Positions 1 through 11,700 are shown, counted from the first letter of the stretch. The stretch: 64,000 nucleotides of DNA from Emydura subglobosa (GCA_007922225.1 ML679959.1:27508540-27572539), one strand, 5' to 3'. Program-made: numbers and translations. Notes: a model not told the origin generated them from the letters alone.

Positions 1-813
1 CCCCCCCCCCCCCCCGGCCTGGCTGTGTTTGGTCCCCCCCGGCTCTGTCTGTGCACGCCTAGATAGAGGGGGCTCGAGGCAGATACCCAGAGAGACGCGT
101 GTGGTCCCGGGCCGGGGGGGGGGGGTGACTGTGACCTATTGGCTCCCTCGAAAGACCCGTGGGCAAGCCCGCGTGGAAGGCCAGAGCCGAAGGGGATCGC
201 TGGCTCCTCGTAGCGAAGCGGGGCTGGTTTCAGCACCCTGGAGAAATCCCCCACCCCCTTGGCCCTCTCTAGCACCCTGGAGAGCTCCCCCCGCCCACCA
301 CCCCTTTCGGCCGGGGGTTTTTAGCAGCTGTCTTTGCACCCCCCCTCGGACCTGAGCCGGTTTCCAATGCCTAATGGGGAAGCGCTGGGGCGCCAGCCGC
401 GCTGCGCCTGGCCACGGGTGGTGACCCGGCTCAGAACGGGTCCCTCGGAGCGACGCTGGCCCGGCGGGTGGCTGGGTTGCTCTGCCCCCAGCCCGTGTTC
501 ACCTGCAGGGCTCAGTCTGAAAAGTGCCGGCAGGCGCCTGTGGGGTCCCCCGAGCGCCGGCTGGGCGGTTGAATGTGGAAGCAGCCCTGCGAACCATACA
601 TAAACCTCCGCTGCGGGGCCCTTCCCGCTCGGTCCCCTGCAGGCGAAAGGCACCTGCCCCTGAGAAACTCGCCCGGGCCAATGCGCTCCGGAGCCAGACC
701 CGAGAGAACTTGGTAGCAAACCCCAGCCTCACAGCTACCAACGGCCCTGGGCCGGCCGCAGCGGGGTTGGGTCCCCGCGGGACGCGCCGGGCCAGGGCGA
801 GGGAGAATCGTAC
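1..813 (-). other. SST: SST intron 1 (partial), GC-rich
   Basis: Sequence downstream of the SST exon 1 donor (GT at 813-812 on the minus strand). It is GC-rich with several C/G homopolymer runs (for example 1-15 and about 114-124). No translated segment resembles the hormone-bearing C-terminus in any minus frame, so the acceptor and exon 2 are presumed to be left of base 1. Mammalian SST introns are a little under 1 kb, which fits. Open frames here are compositional. Confidence 0.8.
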
Positions 814-951
814 CTGTTTGCCCGCTGCTGCAGCCAGGGACTTCTGCAGGAACTGCCGGAGCCTCGGGTCTGAGGGCGCAGCGGAGACGCTGCTCACCGC
901 CAAGGCGACGGAGAGCAGGGCTAGGGCGCACTGGAGACGGCAGGACAGCAT
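814..951 (-). CDS. SST: Preprosomatostatin, coding exon 1 (5' part of gene)
   Basis: Precursor of the secreted peptide hormone somatostatin, which inhibits hormone release through SSTR receptors. This exon encodes the first 46 residues: a hydrophobic signal peptide (about residues 1-24, starting [13 protein letters not shown]) followed by [10 protein letters not shown] and [12 protein letters not shown], a segment almost invariant in vertebrate preprosomatostatin. It includes the neuronostatin core, [13 protein letters not shown] followed by a Gly-Lys amidation/cleavage signal. The reading frame meets a splice donor CAG|GTACGA directly after GKQ, the position of the single intron in mammalian SST (phase 0). 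The rest of the precursor, with the C-terminal SST-14/28 hormone, must be on exon 2, which is not visible in 1-813 and is presumed to lie beyond the left edge. Longer frames reading on past 813 are intron read-through. Confidence 0.96.
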
Positions 952-1072
952 CTTTCCAACCTGTGCCGGGGGAGCTGCGCCAGCAAGTCAGACCACGAAG
1001 AGGGGGTCGCGGGGCTGGGGGGGGATGCCGACAAAGAGCTCGAGTCTCCACTTCTCAGGCGGCGGCTGCTTC
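952..1072 (-). other. SST: SST 5'UTR (start site estimated)
   Basis: Region between the SST ATG and the point about 30 bp downstream of the TATA-like element. The length of about 120 nt agrees with the short leader of mammalian SST. The transcription start is inferred from TATA spacing only. Confidence 0.6.
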
Positions 1073-1098
1073 TGGGATCTCCTCCCCGCCCGACCCCC

Positions 1099-1106
1099 TT
1101 TTTAAA
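1099..1106 (-). promoter_or_regulatory. SST: SST TATA-like element (TTTAAAAA)
   Basis: On the minus strand, GGGTTTAAAAAGGGGG lies about 150 bp upstream of the start codon and 9 bp downstream of a CRE. Mammalian SST promoters have the same order and spacing with a similar TATA variant. It should position the start near 1072. Confidence 0.8.
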
Positions 1107-1115
1107 CCCTTCTCC

Positions 1116-1123
1116 TGACGTCA
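1116..1123 (-). promoter_or_regulatory. SST: SST cAMP response element (TGACGTCA)
   Basis: A perfect 8-bp palindromic CRE about 45 bp upstream of the estimated start site. The SST promoter is where the CRE and CREB binding were originally characterised in mammals. Sequence and position are both conserved here, so cAMP/PKA control of this SST gene is expected. Confidence 0.92.
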
Positions 1124-1156
1124 GGGCAGAGGCGCCCCCCTCGCCACTTTTACGCA

Positions 1157-1179
1157 CCATTAGGCGCGCAGATCAATCA
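1157..1179 (-). promoter_or_regulatory. SST: SST upstream enhancer: PBX/PREP site plus PDX1-type TAAT site
   Basis: Reading the minus strand, TGATTGAT (1179-1172) is followed by CTAATGG (about 1163-1157), roughly 35-55 bp upstream of the CRE. This is the layout of the mammalian SST upstream enhancer, where PBX/PREP binds TGATTGAT and PDX1 binds the adjacent TAAT core for islet and gut D-cell expression. The assignment rests on motif order and spacing matched from memory. Confidence 0.72.
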
Positions 1180-1910
1180 CTCCAGGTGACGGCCCCGACA
1201 CGAGGCGGAGGGGCTTTTACGGATTCCACGAGGCTGATTTAGAGCCACGTTGACGCGCTTCCTTCCCTCTGCCAAACTCTCGGGGGGGGGGGGGGGGGCA
1301 GGAGTGTCCCTAATTGTAACATGGGAGAGGAACTGGGGCGGGGTAACCTTCCCAAGACACAGATGCGTCTCCAAAGTAACTCTGGGGGCAGATCCGTGTG
1401 TGGGGCTCTCTTGATGCCATCCCGGGGGCTTGTAATTGCTCTTTGCGAAGTGTAATTAGCCCTGGGAAAGAGCCGGGGACAGAGCGACGGTGGAGTTGCC
1501 CGGGGACTCTGTTAGTGAGTGGGTTACATGTTCAGGGCAGGTTGTCTGTTGAGCCAGTCGCTGGTCATTGGGACTTTTGAACACCTTCCGCCGGTGGCTG
1601 GTTTTCGTAATCATCGGCCAAATGAACCAACCAAGCGCGTCTCCCAGGCTCACTCACTTCTCCTTTCGCGTGTCAGACGCTTTCCTCTCCGCTCCATCTC
1701 TGGCCAGGTGTTTCGCCTCTTACCGCTTCTCTGAGAGGAGCTCCAAGCCCAGCAGGAGGAGAGGCGAAAGCCCTGCTGCGGAGAAAGGCTCTGAGAGCGG
1801 CGGGTTGTTCGGAGGAAAGGGAGATGAATTTAAAACTACAACATTGCGCACACACCCCGTTACTGTGCTGCGTTCCCGAACCTCTCCACGAACACTGACT
1901 CTCTGGCAGG

Positions 1911-1936
1911 CTGTCTGTCCGTCTGTCTGTCTGTCT
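1911..1936. repeat. (CTGT)n microsatellite
   Basis: About six imperfect copies of a CTGT unit directly visible. A second short tract of the same unit lies at 4092-4109. Confidence 0.85.
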
Positions 1937-2628
1937 ACTTAAGAACCTCCGGAGGTCCCTTCCAAGCCTCATCTTCTATGAGTTACCTATGCCAAATTTC
2001 TGGTGCATCTTTTTTTAAAAAAAAAAAAGCGTTAAGATTATTTCCACTTTTAAAAACCTATTTTCAATTCATCTCTTTAGCCCCGAAGGTGCGATGAAGG
2101 ATTAGACACGGTTGCAAATCTCTGGGAGATGAAACCAACAGCACCAGTTGGGTTTAAAAGGTTTTTCATCCCCAAGGACATAGTTTTGCTCCCGCTCGTA
2201 AAGGCTGTGTGATATGAAGCGTCTTCATAATATTGATTGTCTTGTATTTATGTCATTGTAAAACCGGGTCAGATTTCACGTCTGGGAGCTGCATCTTTTC
2301 TAAGACATGAACCTTACCGCGCTTAGAGCCGATGTACAGATGTGTTTAGCTGGTTTCTGTGTGACAAACTGAACAGGGAAAATAATCTAGTTGTTGTTAT
2401 AATTGTGCCCAGACGTTTAGCTCGAAGAGGTGTGGTGTGTTCAGCCATACTCGCCTGTGTTTGTCTGGGTAAACGGCTGAGATTATCTGGGTTCTGTGTG
2501 TAAGAAAACGGTCCCAAATATTACACCGGACAGGAGACAAAAATCACCGTGGTGCGGCTTGCTCCGTTTGAGAGACAGAACGAGGGAAATAAGTGACTGT
2601 TTCGTTTATTGCGTTTACTGCCATCAAC

Positions 2629-2684
2629 TTCCCTTGTAACGCCTGGTCCCTACGGTTTCCCTTGTAACGCCTGGTCCCTACGTT
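2629..2684. repeat. 28-bp tandem duplication, two copies
   Basis: The unit beginning TTCCCTTGTAACGCCTGG occurs at 2629 and again 28 bases later at 2657. The copies are identical apart from one or two bases at the junction. No coding role is apparent. Confidence 0.9.
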
Positions 2685-3549
2685 TTCACCACCCCGTCCC
2701 CTTCCAAGCCTCTCAGCTCCTCCTGTTTGAATCCTGTCTGGCTGCCATTGCGTTACTCCTGGGCCCCGTCGATCAGTCATTAAGGAGTTTCAAACACCGG
2801 GTTCAGTTACTGCCGAGGGGCTCGGACGGGCTGTACTGTGGATTGATCGGCACCGGGCGTCCCCTGGGTTGGGTTTCAGAGCCGGGCAGGCTTGGCGCCG
2901 CACGTTTATATCTGCCTCCCGCCTGGCCTCGGGTTTGCACCTTTAATTAAACGTCTGGAAAGCAGCCTTTATTGCACGTATGGCCTCAGAGCGACACAGC
3001 CCAGCGCCGGGTGTTTGCTCACCGGGAGTCGGCTGGTTCCTGAGGCCCGGCTAAAACAAACCCAACCGCGCACACGTGCAATGCACACGTCTGGTGGGGG
3101 CGATGCAGGGGATGAAATGTGCACACGGATCTTTCCAACTCACTCCGGATCGAGTTCACACCCCCTCCCTCCCCCCCGTTGTCAGTGCGCTCTGGGAGTG
3201 CGCTTTGCCGATCTTCGCTTTCCCTGCTGCCGGGGTCTTAGGAATCGCGGAGGCAGCTCGCCAGGGGTAGCAAACGCAGGGGGAACTTTGAGTTCAGGGC
3301 GCTCTCCTCTACCTACCCAGCGGGGTGTTAGTGCTCTGGGGAGGGGGCCCAGAGTGCGTCAGAGGGCGGAGGGCAAACTTCATAAGACCCCTTGATCGTG
3401 GGTCAACCCCACCCCTGCTATAACCCCCGCCCCCCGAGTCACAGCAGGGAGGAATCTGACCCTCTGGGGAGCAGCTTTCAGTCCCCCCTCATCTCCGTGG
3501 GCACCTGGGTCCCACAAGGGATCCAGTAGGGCTGAGCATGGGGGGCCAG

Positions 3550-3690
3550 CAGGTGTAGATGTAGGGTGGCCAATTCTGGGTGGCCATATGCCTGGAGGTT
3601 TCATCACATGACATCATCTTTAATTCAAGGTTAATCTTTACTTCCTGGAGACTCCAGGACAATATTGGAGGGCTGGCATCCCTCGGTAGA
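3550..3690. repeat. Interspersed repeat fragment ('cctggagactccagg' family)
   Basis: The segment reading CCTGGAGGTTTCATCACATG and then CCTGGAGACTCCAGGACAAT ending in GGGCTGGCATCCC resembles a dispersed element I associate with turtle and crocodilian genomes. Family and orientation are not certain. Confidence 0.45.
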
Positions 3691-5134
3691 TTGCTTCCCT
3701 ATCGGTAATTAGTTTCATTTCGGTACCAGCCCTTCCCACCCTCTGGGTCCTGATGCAGGGGGCAGAGGTCTGCCCTCTTCCTTGGATACCATGATTATGC
3801 AAGAGCATCTGTTCTCAGGGGAGGGAGGCTATTTAGGAGCACTGAAAATGAGCATTGATTATTAATTAGTGTTTTGTTTCCCTGTTATTCATGCTGGTAA
3901 TAAATCTTCTCCGCCCACATGCTCAAATCTGCCCTGTAGAAATTATCCTAAAAATTCATAATTAATAATCCTGGGTGAAGGACAATCTCTCACTGAAGTC
4001 AGTGGGTGGATTTTGCCAGAGTAAAGGGTGTCTAGATTAACCCAACTATAATATCAGAAGATAAATCCATCAATCCATCCTACATCCTTGGCTGTCTGTC
4101 TGTCTGTCTCCTATCCTCCCTTATCCTGATCACTCAGGCACCTAGCTGGACTAGCAAACATGGTCTCTGATAGCAGGATCACCGGATTTTCACAAGAACA
4201 GAATAGTCCCTTTGGCTCGGTTCCTTTGGCAGGTTGGCACCTCTTTTGCCCTCATTAAATATTCCCCCGTCACTTTCAGCATCCCCCATACGATATCCCT
4301 ACTACATTTGTCAGAGGACCTGGTGAATTTCTGTGGGGCGCTAGCTGCTGAAGGGCTCTGGGAAGCTGCAGCTGGAGCGGTCTGGAATGCTGGAGAAAGT
4401 GCAACAAAACATTTCCAGTCTGTGATTTGTCTGTGGAAAGCTGGCATCATCTCCCAGGTGGCGTTCTGAGAAACACGAAGTACAGGGCCAGATCTCTAGC
4501 TGGTATAAAGCGGTGTCACTTCATTAACGTCCATGCAAACCTGGTGCACGGACCTGCACAGAAGGCTTTCTGCTCTGGTCCTGGTTTCCAGCTGGTGAAT
4601 TTCATCTGCTTGATGGGGGTGCGATTACCAGACAGGAATGAACCTCAGTTCAGTGTGTGAATGGCTGAGCGTTGCAGAATGGGTTCTCAGTGTTAAAAGC
4701 AGTTGTTTAGATAATGAGAAAGCCACTTGCATGAATCATTTGTGCTGAGAAAATACAAGGTAATTGCGTATTTCTCGGCTTGCCTCTTCAAAAATAGCAA
4801 AATCTCCATGCATTTTACAAGGTTTTTTTTTTCCTTCTCCAGATAAGGAATCCATGACTCTGCATCGTCCTTCTCATGAAGGGACTGAGGGAGCAAAGCA
4901 CTTAAGTGTCTGTGTGACTTTAAAGACAGGCATCATCCGTGGAAGGCAGTGGGACTTCCCAGATGCTTAAAGTTATGCACGTGCTTAAGTGCTTTGTGGG
5001 ATCAGGGTCCATCTGCAGTGTCACAGGGGATGCCCTCCATTGTCTGGCTGAAGTAATGACTGCAGGATCGATCCCATTTGCTTTTTACCTGAAGATCACA
5101 GCCGATTTTGTAAACATGAATGAGTAGTGCCCCG

Positions 5135-5245
5135 GTGAGATAAGGACCATTCTCTTCTTTTTACTGATGGGGAAACTGAGGCACAGGGTGGCGACATGCC
5201 TTGCCCAGGGTTACGCAATGAGCAGGCCATCCCGAATTTTCAGCT
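5135..5245 (-). repeat. MIR-type SINE fragment (antisense)
   Basis: GGGGAAACTGAGGCACAGGG followed by a degenerate 'tgccttgcccagggttacgcaatga' segment is the reverse complement of the MIR core (CCTCAGTTT...GGGCAAGTCA). Short and diverged. Confidence 0.55.
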
Positions 5246-5690
5246 TAAACCTTCTGACAGCCTCTTATCAGTTGCTTTTCCTTCTACATTCCTCTTTCAG
5301 TCACAGGTCTAATAACTTTGGCTCCCTGGACCGTCCCGAGGTGATGTTTATGGGAGTGTAAGCAATAGGGTCGTGAATGGATGTGAGTCTCAGAGCGCCT
5401 AACTGAGTCTAACGCCTGGTGTAATTTACAGGAAGCCAGGAGATGTCTGACCCCCCCTTATAATATCCTCTGAATTGTTCTCCCAGTGGGGATGCCTTGT
5501 GGACGGGGGGAGGGGCGGGGAAATGGACCCAGTCCTCCGATTTATCCCCTAGATCGCATTGCCTCCCTGCAAGAGCAATAGGACCCAGGAGCCCTGATTG
5601 CCAAGCTTCTGCTCTAGCCCCTAGGCAGTTCTTTCTACACCCAGGCTGGAAGGTGACTAGCTGAGTAGCAAAGCAGTCTACCTGAATGAC

Positions 5691-5895
5691 AAAACAAGGA
5701 GAGTCCTGTAGCACTTTAAAGACGAACACATTTCTGCAGCCAGAAGCTTTCGTGGGCTGCAACCCACTTCGTCAGATGCGTGCATCTGAAAGCTTCTGCC
5801 TGCAGAAATGTGTTCGTCTTTAAAGTGCTACAGGACTCTCCTTGTTTTTGCTGTACACAGACTAACACGGCCACCCCTCTGGAACTGTTCACTAT
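5691..5895. repeat. Foldback repeat: 61-bp inverted arms with 'cagactaacacggc' tail
   Basis: Arms 5691-5751 and 5788-5848 are reverse complements at about 60 of 61 positions, separated by a 36-base loop. The loop itself contains two small dyads (GTGGG...CCCAC and GATGC..GCATC). The right arm continues into TTTGCTGTACACAGACTAACACGGCC, the tail of a dispersed repeat common in turtles and crocodilians as I recall it. The left arm is an inverted copy of the same element body, so this looks like a snap-back or head-to-head copy. Non-coding. Confidence 0.8.
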
Positions 5896-8800
5896 CTGAA
5901 TGATGTGGGGGGGAGCGTTGTTATTCCATTGGCCTGGCTGATGGGAAGCTTTGCAGAGGCCTCCCGAAGCTCGCTGGAGCCCCTTCCCTCCCACGCTCTC
6001 CACCTCTGGTTTGGGTTAGGAACCAAGAGCTGATTAGCTGTACTGTTCATTCCAAACACCAGGTCACTTGCCAGCACTCTACAAGTGAGCCTCCCCGCTG
6101 GAAACCATAGGGCGAAATGGAAACAAAGGGCTACGGCGTTGGTCTCTCAAGTGTCCTTTGTATAGAGGGAACTAAAGCAGCCTCAGACCAGTAGATGCAG
6201 GTTTCTCCCAGCCTAGGGAGCCTTCCAGGGTGGGCTGAGGAGAGGGAGTGGACATGCCAGGGGCACGCCAGCAATTCTGGCCAGTGGGGGCTGCCATGCA
6301 ACTTACAGTCACCATCAGGCCGCCACTCCCCAGGCCAGCTCAATACCCAGCATGTCCCAGAACCAGGGAAGGAAGGCAAAGCGGCGCACAGTGCTTCTAG
6401 TGCCCCTGGGGCTCTAGACGGAAATACGTTCCTGGAAGGAAAGGCTGGCCGCTAGAAGAGCTGCGTTTATAGGTCCTTGAGCCCGGAGGTGGTAGAATCT
6501 GCCAGGTCTCTGGGGAAGTCAGTGCTTAGACGCCTGAAGTGTATGGCCATCGTCTGGCTAGACTGGAGAAGAAGCACAATTCAATATGGAGCTGTTAAAC
6601 AGACACCCCACCCCCAGTCTTCCACCTCCTAGGCACAGGCCCTAACTCTGCTCTAACTTGTGCTGGTGGAAATTTAGGAGGGACTCCACTGAAGTGAGTG
6701 GAGTTACATTGGTGTCAAACTGGTGTGAGATCAAAATGGGGCCCTGAAAAGGTCAGCTCCTTAAGGGATTTGACAGAATCCACCTCTATGTTCTGTCCAA
6801 CAGCTGGACACACTAATAACAAGACATCATCAAATGGTAATGATTACAATACCTTTCCATGGGTGAGATTCATCCTGGTGCAGCGGGTTGGGCAGCTGGT
6901 GTTTTGCCAGGGGTGAATTTCACCCCCAGTGCATTGTTGAATTCCGCGGCATGACAGGTGTGTTCCCCCTCGACACGATCTGGAAGTGAGTCCCTGCAAG
7001 CTGGCAGGTAACAGCGGGCGTCCTATAAAACACTATTTGAAGGCGACGCTTTGCTTTTGGAGTGGCTACATTCCCGGTCGGCATTAGAGTTCATGTCATT
7101 CGTTCTTCCCTGGCTCCCATTCCTCTACAGCCACAGTTCAGAAGGGATTTCATTCCCCTGCCATTGGTCAGATGGGGAGTAGATCTATTGCCTGCTTGTT
7201 CTCATAATGACGTGCTCGCCCCTCCACTTCCCGAGCTGTGCATCAGGCTGTAGTCACACAACTCCCGGTAAAGTCAGTGCCTTCAGAACGGGCTCGTTAG
7301 TGTCTGGCTAAAGGCACGTGCAGAAGCTCTGTCCCGTTCGGCATGAGGCCTGACTTCACAGTGATTGCACGGCCAGCAGGCCTCCTTATCTTCCCTCTGT
7401 TGGGGGCTTGCAGTGTCCTGGGTGGGTGCGTCTTCACCTCTCTGTGCCCATCACCCTCTGCTGCTCCCCATCAGTCAGAAATTCCCAGGGGCGAGCTCCT
7501 GCCCAGTATCAGTTGGGCCATCAATAAAAGTAACACAGAGAAAGGACTTAACCACGGACTGCAAAATAAACCAGCCCAGATTCTGCCCTCAGACCCTCAC
7601 GCCCAGTCCAGTCAATGGACTCAGTGTACGTGACGCTAAAGGCACCATTCAACCATAAAGGTCTGGGTCTCACATCTGGCACAGGACCCAAGTGAGTGTG
7701 TGTATGGTGGGGGGGAAAGAAGAGGGGGCTTCATGCCACTTTCACCAGTTCTATGTTCTGGGGCAGCCAGGAGCTGGTTTGGTCCCTGGAGTAAGTTAGA
7801 GCAGCCTCAGGGAGGGTGTAACTTACACCTGGCTTCCCATGCCTCCAAATGGCCATTCTCACAGCCGGGGGTAGCTGGATTGCAGAGGTGCTTGAGCCAT
7901 TTCTCTTTTCCCTGCTATGCCTGCTGGGCCTGGGATTTCAGAGGTGGATTGTAGGGAGGCGAACAGGCGGATATCCGGCTGGCAAGAGCCGCCGGCTTTG
8001 GGGGCGTAGCTTTCCATAGTCTGGAAGGTTTGTCCAAGCAAAGTTGTAGTTCTGTAAGGCAGTGAAGTGGAGATCACTGAAGGGACATTTTTCCTTCCAT
8101 CCACTGGGTTGTTGCTATTTTATTCCATTATTTCTACAACCTCGTTGGTGGGCATGTGGTTTTGGAGACTATCTAAGTGACAGCGTCTTTCCCCAGTTCC
8201 CATGATTATCCCCGAGTTTCCAGGTTATTCCGCTGATCTTCCGAGCAGCTAATCATTGAAACCAGTCGATCGTGGCTGCAGGTGTAGGTCTTAGGCTGGG
8301 GAAGTTTGCCCTCTGCTGTCACAGCAGGGACATGAACAGCAGGTTTTCAGCTGTATGGCCGAGACCCAATGCCCTAGTTAAACCTGAATTTGCAGAGAGT
8401 CAATCTGGATCCTGCCTTAATTCGGTTGGGCAGTGTTATCATGCTGTGCTGAACTGCTGCCATGTTCCACCCCAGAGGTGGCAGCATTTCAGTGCTGTTT
8501 GGAGTGACAGATGTCCTGATCACCCCTTGTAAGCAAGCTCCAGAAGGGCCAAAATTAAGTGGTTAACGCCGAGGCTGCTGCATCTTCCTCTCTAGTGCAT
8601 GGGGTCTATGAACTTGGGACGTGGTCCTCGCCCCAGGGAAGTCCATAGATCTCAGGACATCCGTGAAGTGCGGGGATGCTCCCACAGAGAGCCAGGGCAT
8701 GTTTCCTGCAATGTCACACCTGGGTACAGATATGAACTGCTGCTGTGTCCCATCCCCAAATGTGTGTCTCACACGGTTTGAACAGATGCAGACAAACACA

Positions 8801-10394
8801 AAGCTGTGTTCCGCGCCGCGCAGAGCCTTCCATACAGGAACAATGGACTGGCCTAAGCATCTCTGAGCACTTTGGGTCAAGTGGAAGAAATCGCACTCAT
8901 TGCCGGACAGGGCCGATCACCCGACCCCAGGGGGTGTTGGGGAAACTTGTTAAAAGCTGAGACGTCTTTGTCTCAGAGCTCTCCCCTGGAATCTATCTTC
9001 CAAGCAACCTCAAGGACTGGCACCTACCCTCAAAGGAGCGGGGGACCTGGTTGCAAGAGGCATCACAACCAGCTGTGGATAAGCTAACGATTGAGACTGA
9101 AAGCTACTGAAATTTTAATCTTAGTTTAGGATGCACATTACCTTTTAGATGATTGTGACAAACTCCTTGATTTATTATTAATCCCTTGATTTATAATAAT
9201 CTGACTTAGAATCACTTAAAATCTTGCTGTGGTTCATAAACATATTTGTTTTATCTAAAGCAGTGCATGTGGATTGAGTGTGTGCAGAGCGTGACAGAGC
9301 TGGTGCATATCAATTTCTCTGATAAATTGATGGACAAATGTAAATATAGTGTGCAGCACTGAACCCTCCAAGACGGCAGTTCCTGGGGTTGCATCTAGGA
9401 CTGGGGGTGTTTGCTGGGGGCCTATCCCGTGAGTGGCTGGCCAGAACTGCTTCTTCACTAGGCCAGGGACCAATTACGCGCAGGAGGCTGGGCGTGGGCT
9501 GACCCAGGAGTGGGTGGTTCACATAACAAAGCAGGGTACGTCGGGGCCCAGGAGTGTGGAATTGGGCTGACACAGCTACACACCGGTCCAGACTGCAGTG
9601 GGGGAGTGTTGCAAGTGACTCTCAGCTTTTAGAGAAAGGGGAGTTCAGAGTCTCACAGAATCAATGTGCTGTAGTAGGCTATTGACAACTGAAGTGTTAT
9701 TTCTCCAATAGATCGTGCCAGGGACAATTCATGTGAGATCCCAAATCCTCTCTAATTAAAACTCCGCCTTGTCTAAAATGTGTAACGGGCGGTGGAAAAA
9801 ATATATTACTTGATGGGAAAAACCGTTCCAAGTTCACAGACACAGAAGGGAACAAGGTTTGGAAATACAGGTTTTCTTGTTCTTGTCACAAAAAAACTGA
9901 ATGAAAGACTATGTTTAGCTCAGACTCTCTACCCAGGATGTTAAATAATATTAATCAGGCAACCCCAGCAAGCTGTGGAAACGTCTGGTGAGATGGGCCC
10001 TTTAGCATCTGTGATGGCCTTACATATCCTGTTAAGGTAATGTTTAAATCTCCCCACTGCAAATAATAAAGTAAACGCCCCTATTTTCCGAGTTGCCAAC
10101 TTTCATGATTTATATCACAAGTCATGTGATATTTGGTGTTTTTCTTAAAGGCCCCAGCTTCAAGTGATTATGAGAGAAGCTCAGCTTTCACTATTTAAAA
10201 CAAGTCATCTTCCAGCCCTTATGGCTGCACAGAAAAGCTTGAAACTATGACCCCTAAAGACTCCATTGCCAGAAGGTGAAGAAACAGACCCTATGATTTA
10301 TTGTACTAATAACTAATGATTTTTAAGTCAACCTCATTATCTGGGGAGAAGAGGGGGGTCAAATTCAAGATCTGTGGATGCCTGAGCCTGGCAA
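5896..10394. other. Intergenic, no gene seen
   Basis: Mostly unique sequence between SST and BCL6. Short stretches of the type 'actgaagtgagtggagttacattggtgt' (about 6,640-6,720 and 6,865-6,925) look like a diffuse dispersed repeat. No ORF here has a recognisable domain or plausible splice context. Confidence 0.5.
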
Positions 10395-10985
10395 TACAAG
10401 GTACTTCACCAAAGACTCGTAAGCAAAATAGGCAGTCATGGGATAAAAGGGAAGGTCCTTTTATGGACCAGTAGCTGGTTAAAAGACAGGAAGGAAAAGG
10501 GTAAGAATAAATTATCAGTTTTCTCAATGGAGAGTGGTAAATACCAGGGTCCCCCAAGGATCTGTACTGGGACCAGTGCTGTTCAAAAATGATCTGGAAA
10601 AAGGGGTAAACGGTGAGGTGGCAAAGTTTGCAGACGATACTAAATTACTCAAGATAGTGAAGTCCAAAGCAGACTGCGAAGAGTTACAAAGGGATCTCAC
10701 TAACCTGGGTGATTGGGCAACAAAATGACAGACGAACTTCAATATTGATATATGCAAAGTAATGCACACTGGAAAACATCATCCCCACTATACCTACAAA
10801 ATGATGGGGGTCTAAATTAGCTGTTACCACTCAAGAAAGAGACCGTGGAGTCATTGTGGAGAGTTCTCTGAAAACATCCACTCAATGTGCAGTGGCAGTC
10901 AAAAAGCTAACAGTGTTGGGAATCATTGGGAAAGGGATAGATAATAAGACAATAAATATCATCATGTCACTGAGAATAATGTTAA
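10395..10985 (+). mobile_element. CR1 LINE fragment (reverse transcriptase region)
   Basis: Translation shows the reverse-transcriptase segment VPQGSVLGPVLF followed by KFADDTKLL (the catalytic F-A-D-D motif) and a degraded continuation (LTNLGDWATK, then stops). Flanking DNA such as GGTCCTTTTATGGACCAGTAG and GCTGGTTAAAAGACAGGAA is typical of CR1 ORF2. The copy is truncated at both ends and broken by stops and small deletions, so it is an old, inactive insertion. Confidence 0.9.
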
Positions 10986-11700
10986 AAATCAGGTGATAAT
11001 CTTTAATTCCAGGTGCATGTCTTTGCTTTTTTTCCCCACTTAAACAATATTTTAACTAGAAAATACACTGAAAAGCCCAGGCCTCTTTTACAGTCTGAAC
11101 CTAATCACTATATATAAATATAAATATATACAAATCAGCAGCCATATTCAACACACACAACATATTCAAGCTCTCAGTCTACAGACCCTGTGCACTCACA
11201 CTTTGTCCTACATTGCCACCTTGTGGAAATGTGACAGATGACAACAGCGTTCCCGAAAATCACACTTCACACTGCCTGCATAGTAATAAAGTTCGTCCCC
11301 CACTGAAGGCATGTTACACTAAGTGATGTATATGCAATTATCAGCAGCTGCTGTATGTAAGACTTATACTTAATTAATGGTGAAAATTATTAAACTAAAA
11401 ATTGGATTATCCCGTCTGCAGCATTGTTGTTATTCTGTGTAAGCTGTCTGTCTAGGGCAGGGGAGGCCATTATTTTTTGTCAAGGTCCAGATTTCTTGGT
11501 CAAGGCCAGAGAAACATTTTCACATTGCATGCATCACATCAGCCCCTGCCAGCTGCCCCGGTGCACGCTTAAGACAGCCTATTGACTATCCCTGAGCTAG
11601 GATCTTATATGGTATCCAGAATTATGCTCCATGATCTATTTTATCTCAGGCTAACTTCCAGTCAACAGAGATTAGACCTTTTAATCAACAGCTTCCACAT
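10986..11700. other. Intergenic AT-rich unique sequence
   Basis: Contains a short TATA-rich tract (about 11,110-11,130) and a possible weak antisense CTCF-like motif (CCACAAGGTGGCAA on the minus strand, about 11,213-11,226). A segment at about 11,455-11,600 (GGGCAGGGGAGGCCATTATT...) may be a dispersed repeat. No gene seen. Confidence 0.45.

Larger units (their letters stand above)
1180..3545. other. Intergenic, upstream flank of SST
   Basis: No supported gene. Contains a 17-base G run (1282-1298), a (CTGT)n microsatellite (about 1911-1936), a short segment resembling a CR1 3' end (1941-1985), a 28-bp tandem duplication (2629-2684), and otherwise unique sequence of moderate GC. Open frames here show no recognisable protein. 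Confidence 0.6.

Noticed and set aside
499..951. 150-residue SST frame continuing past residue 46
   Set aside because: Beyond GKQ it reads into the intron; a canonical donor lies exactly at the conserved SST intron position.
8470..8485. CTCF-like CCAGAGGTGGCAGC
   Set aside because: Only the GGTGGCAGC half fits; three mismatches in the 5' half of the core.
10534..10728. An intact retrotransposon protein gene
   Set aside because: Only a 64-codon remnant of a CR1 reverse transcriptase with stops and deletions on both sides.
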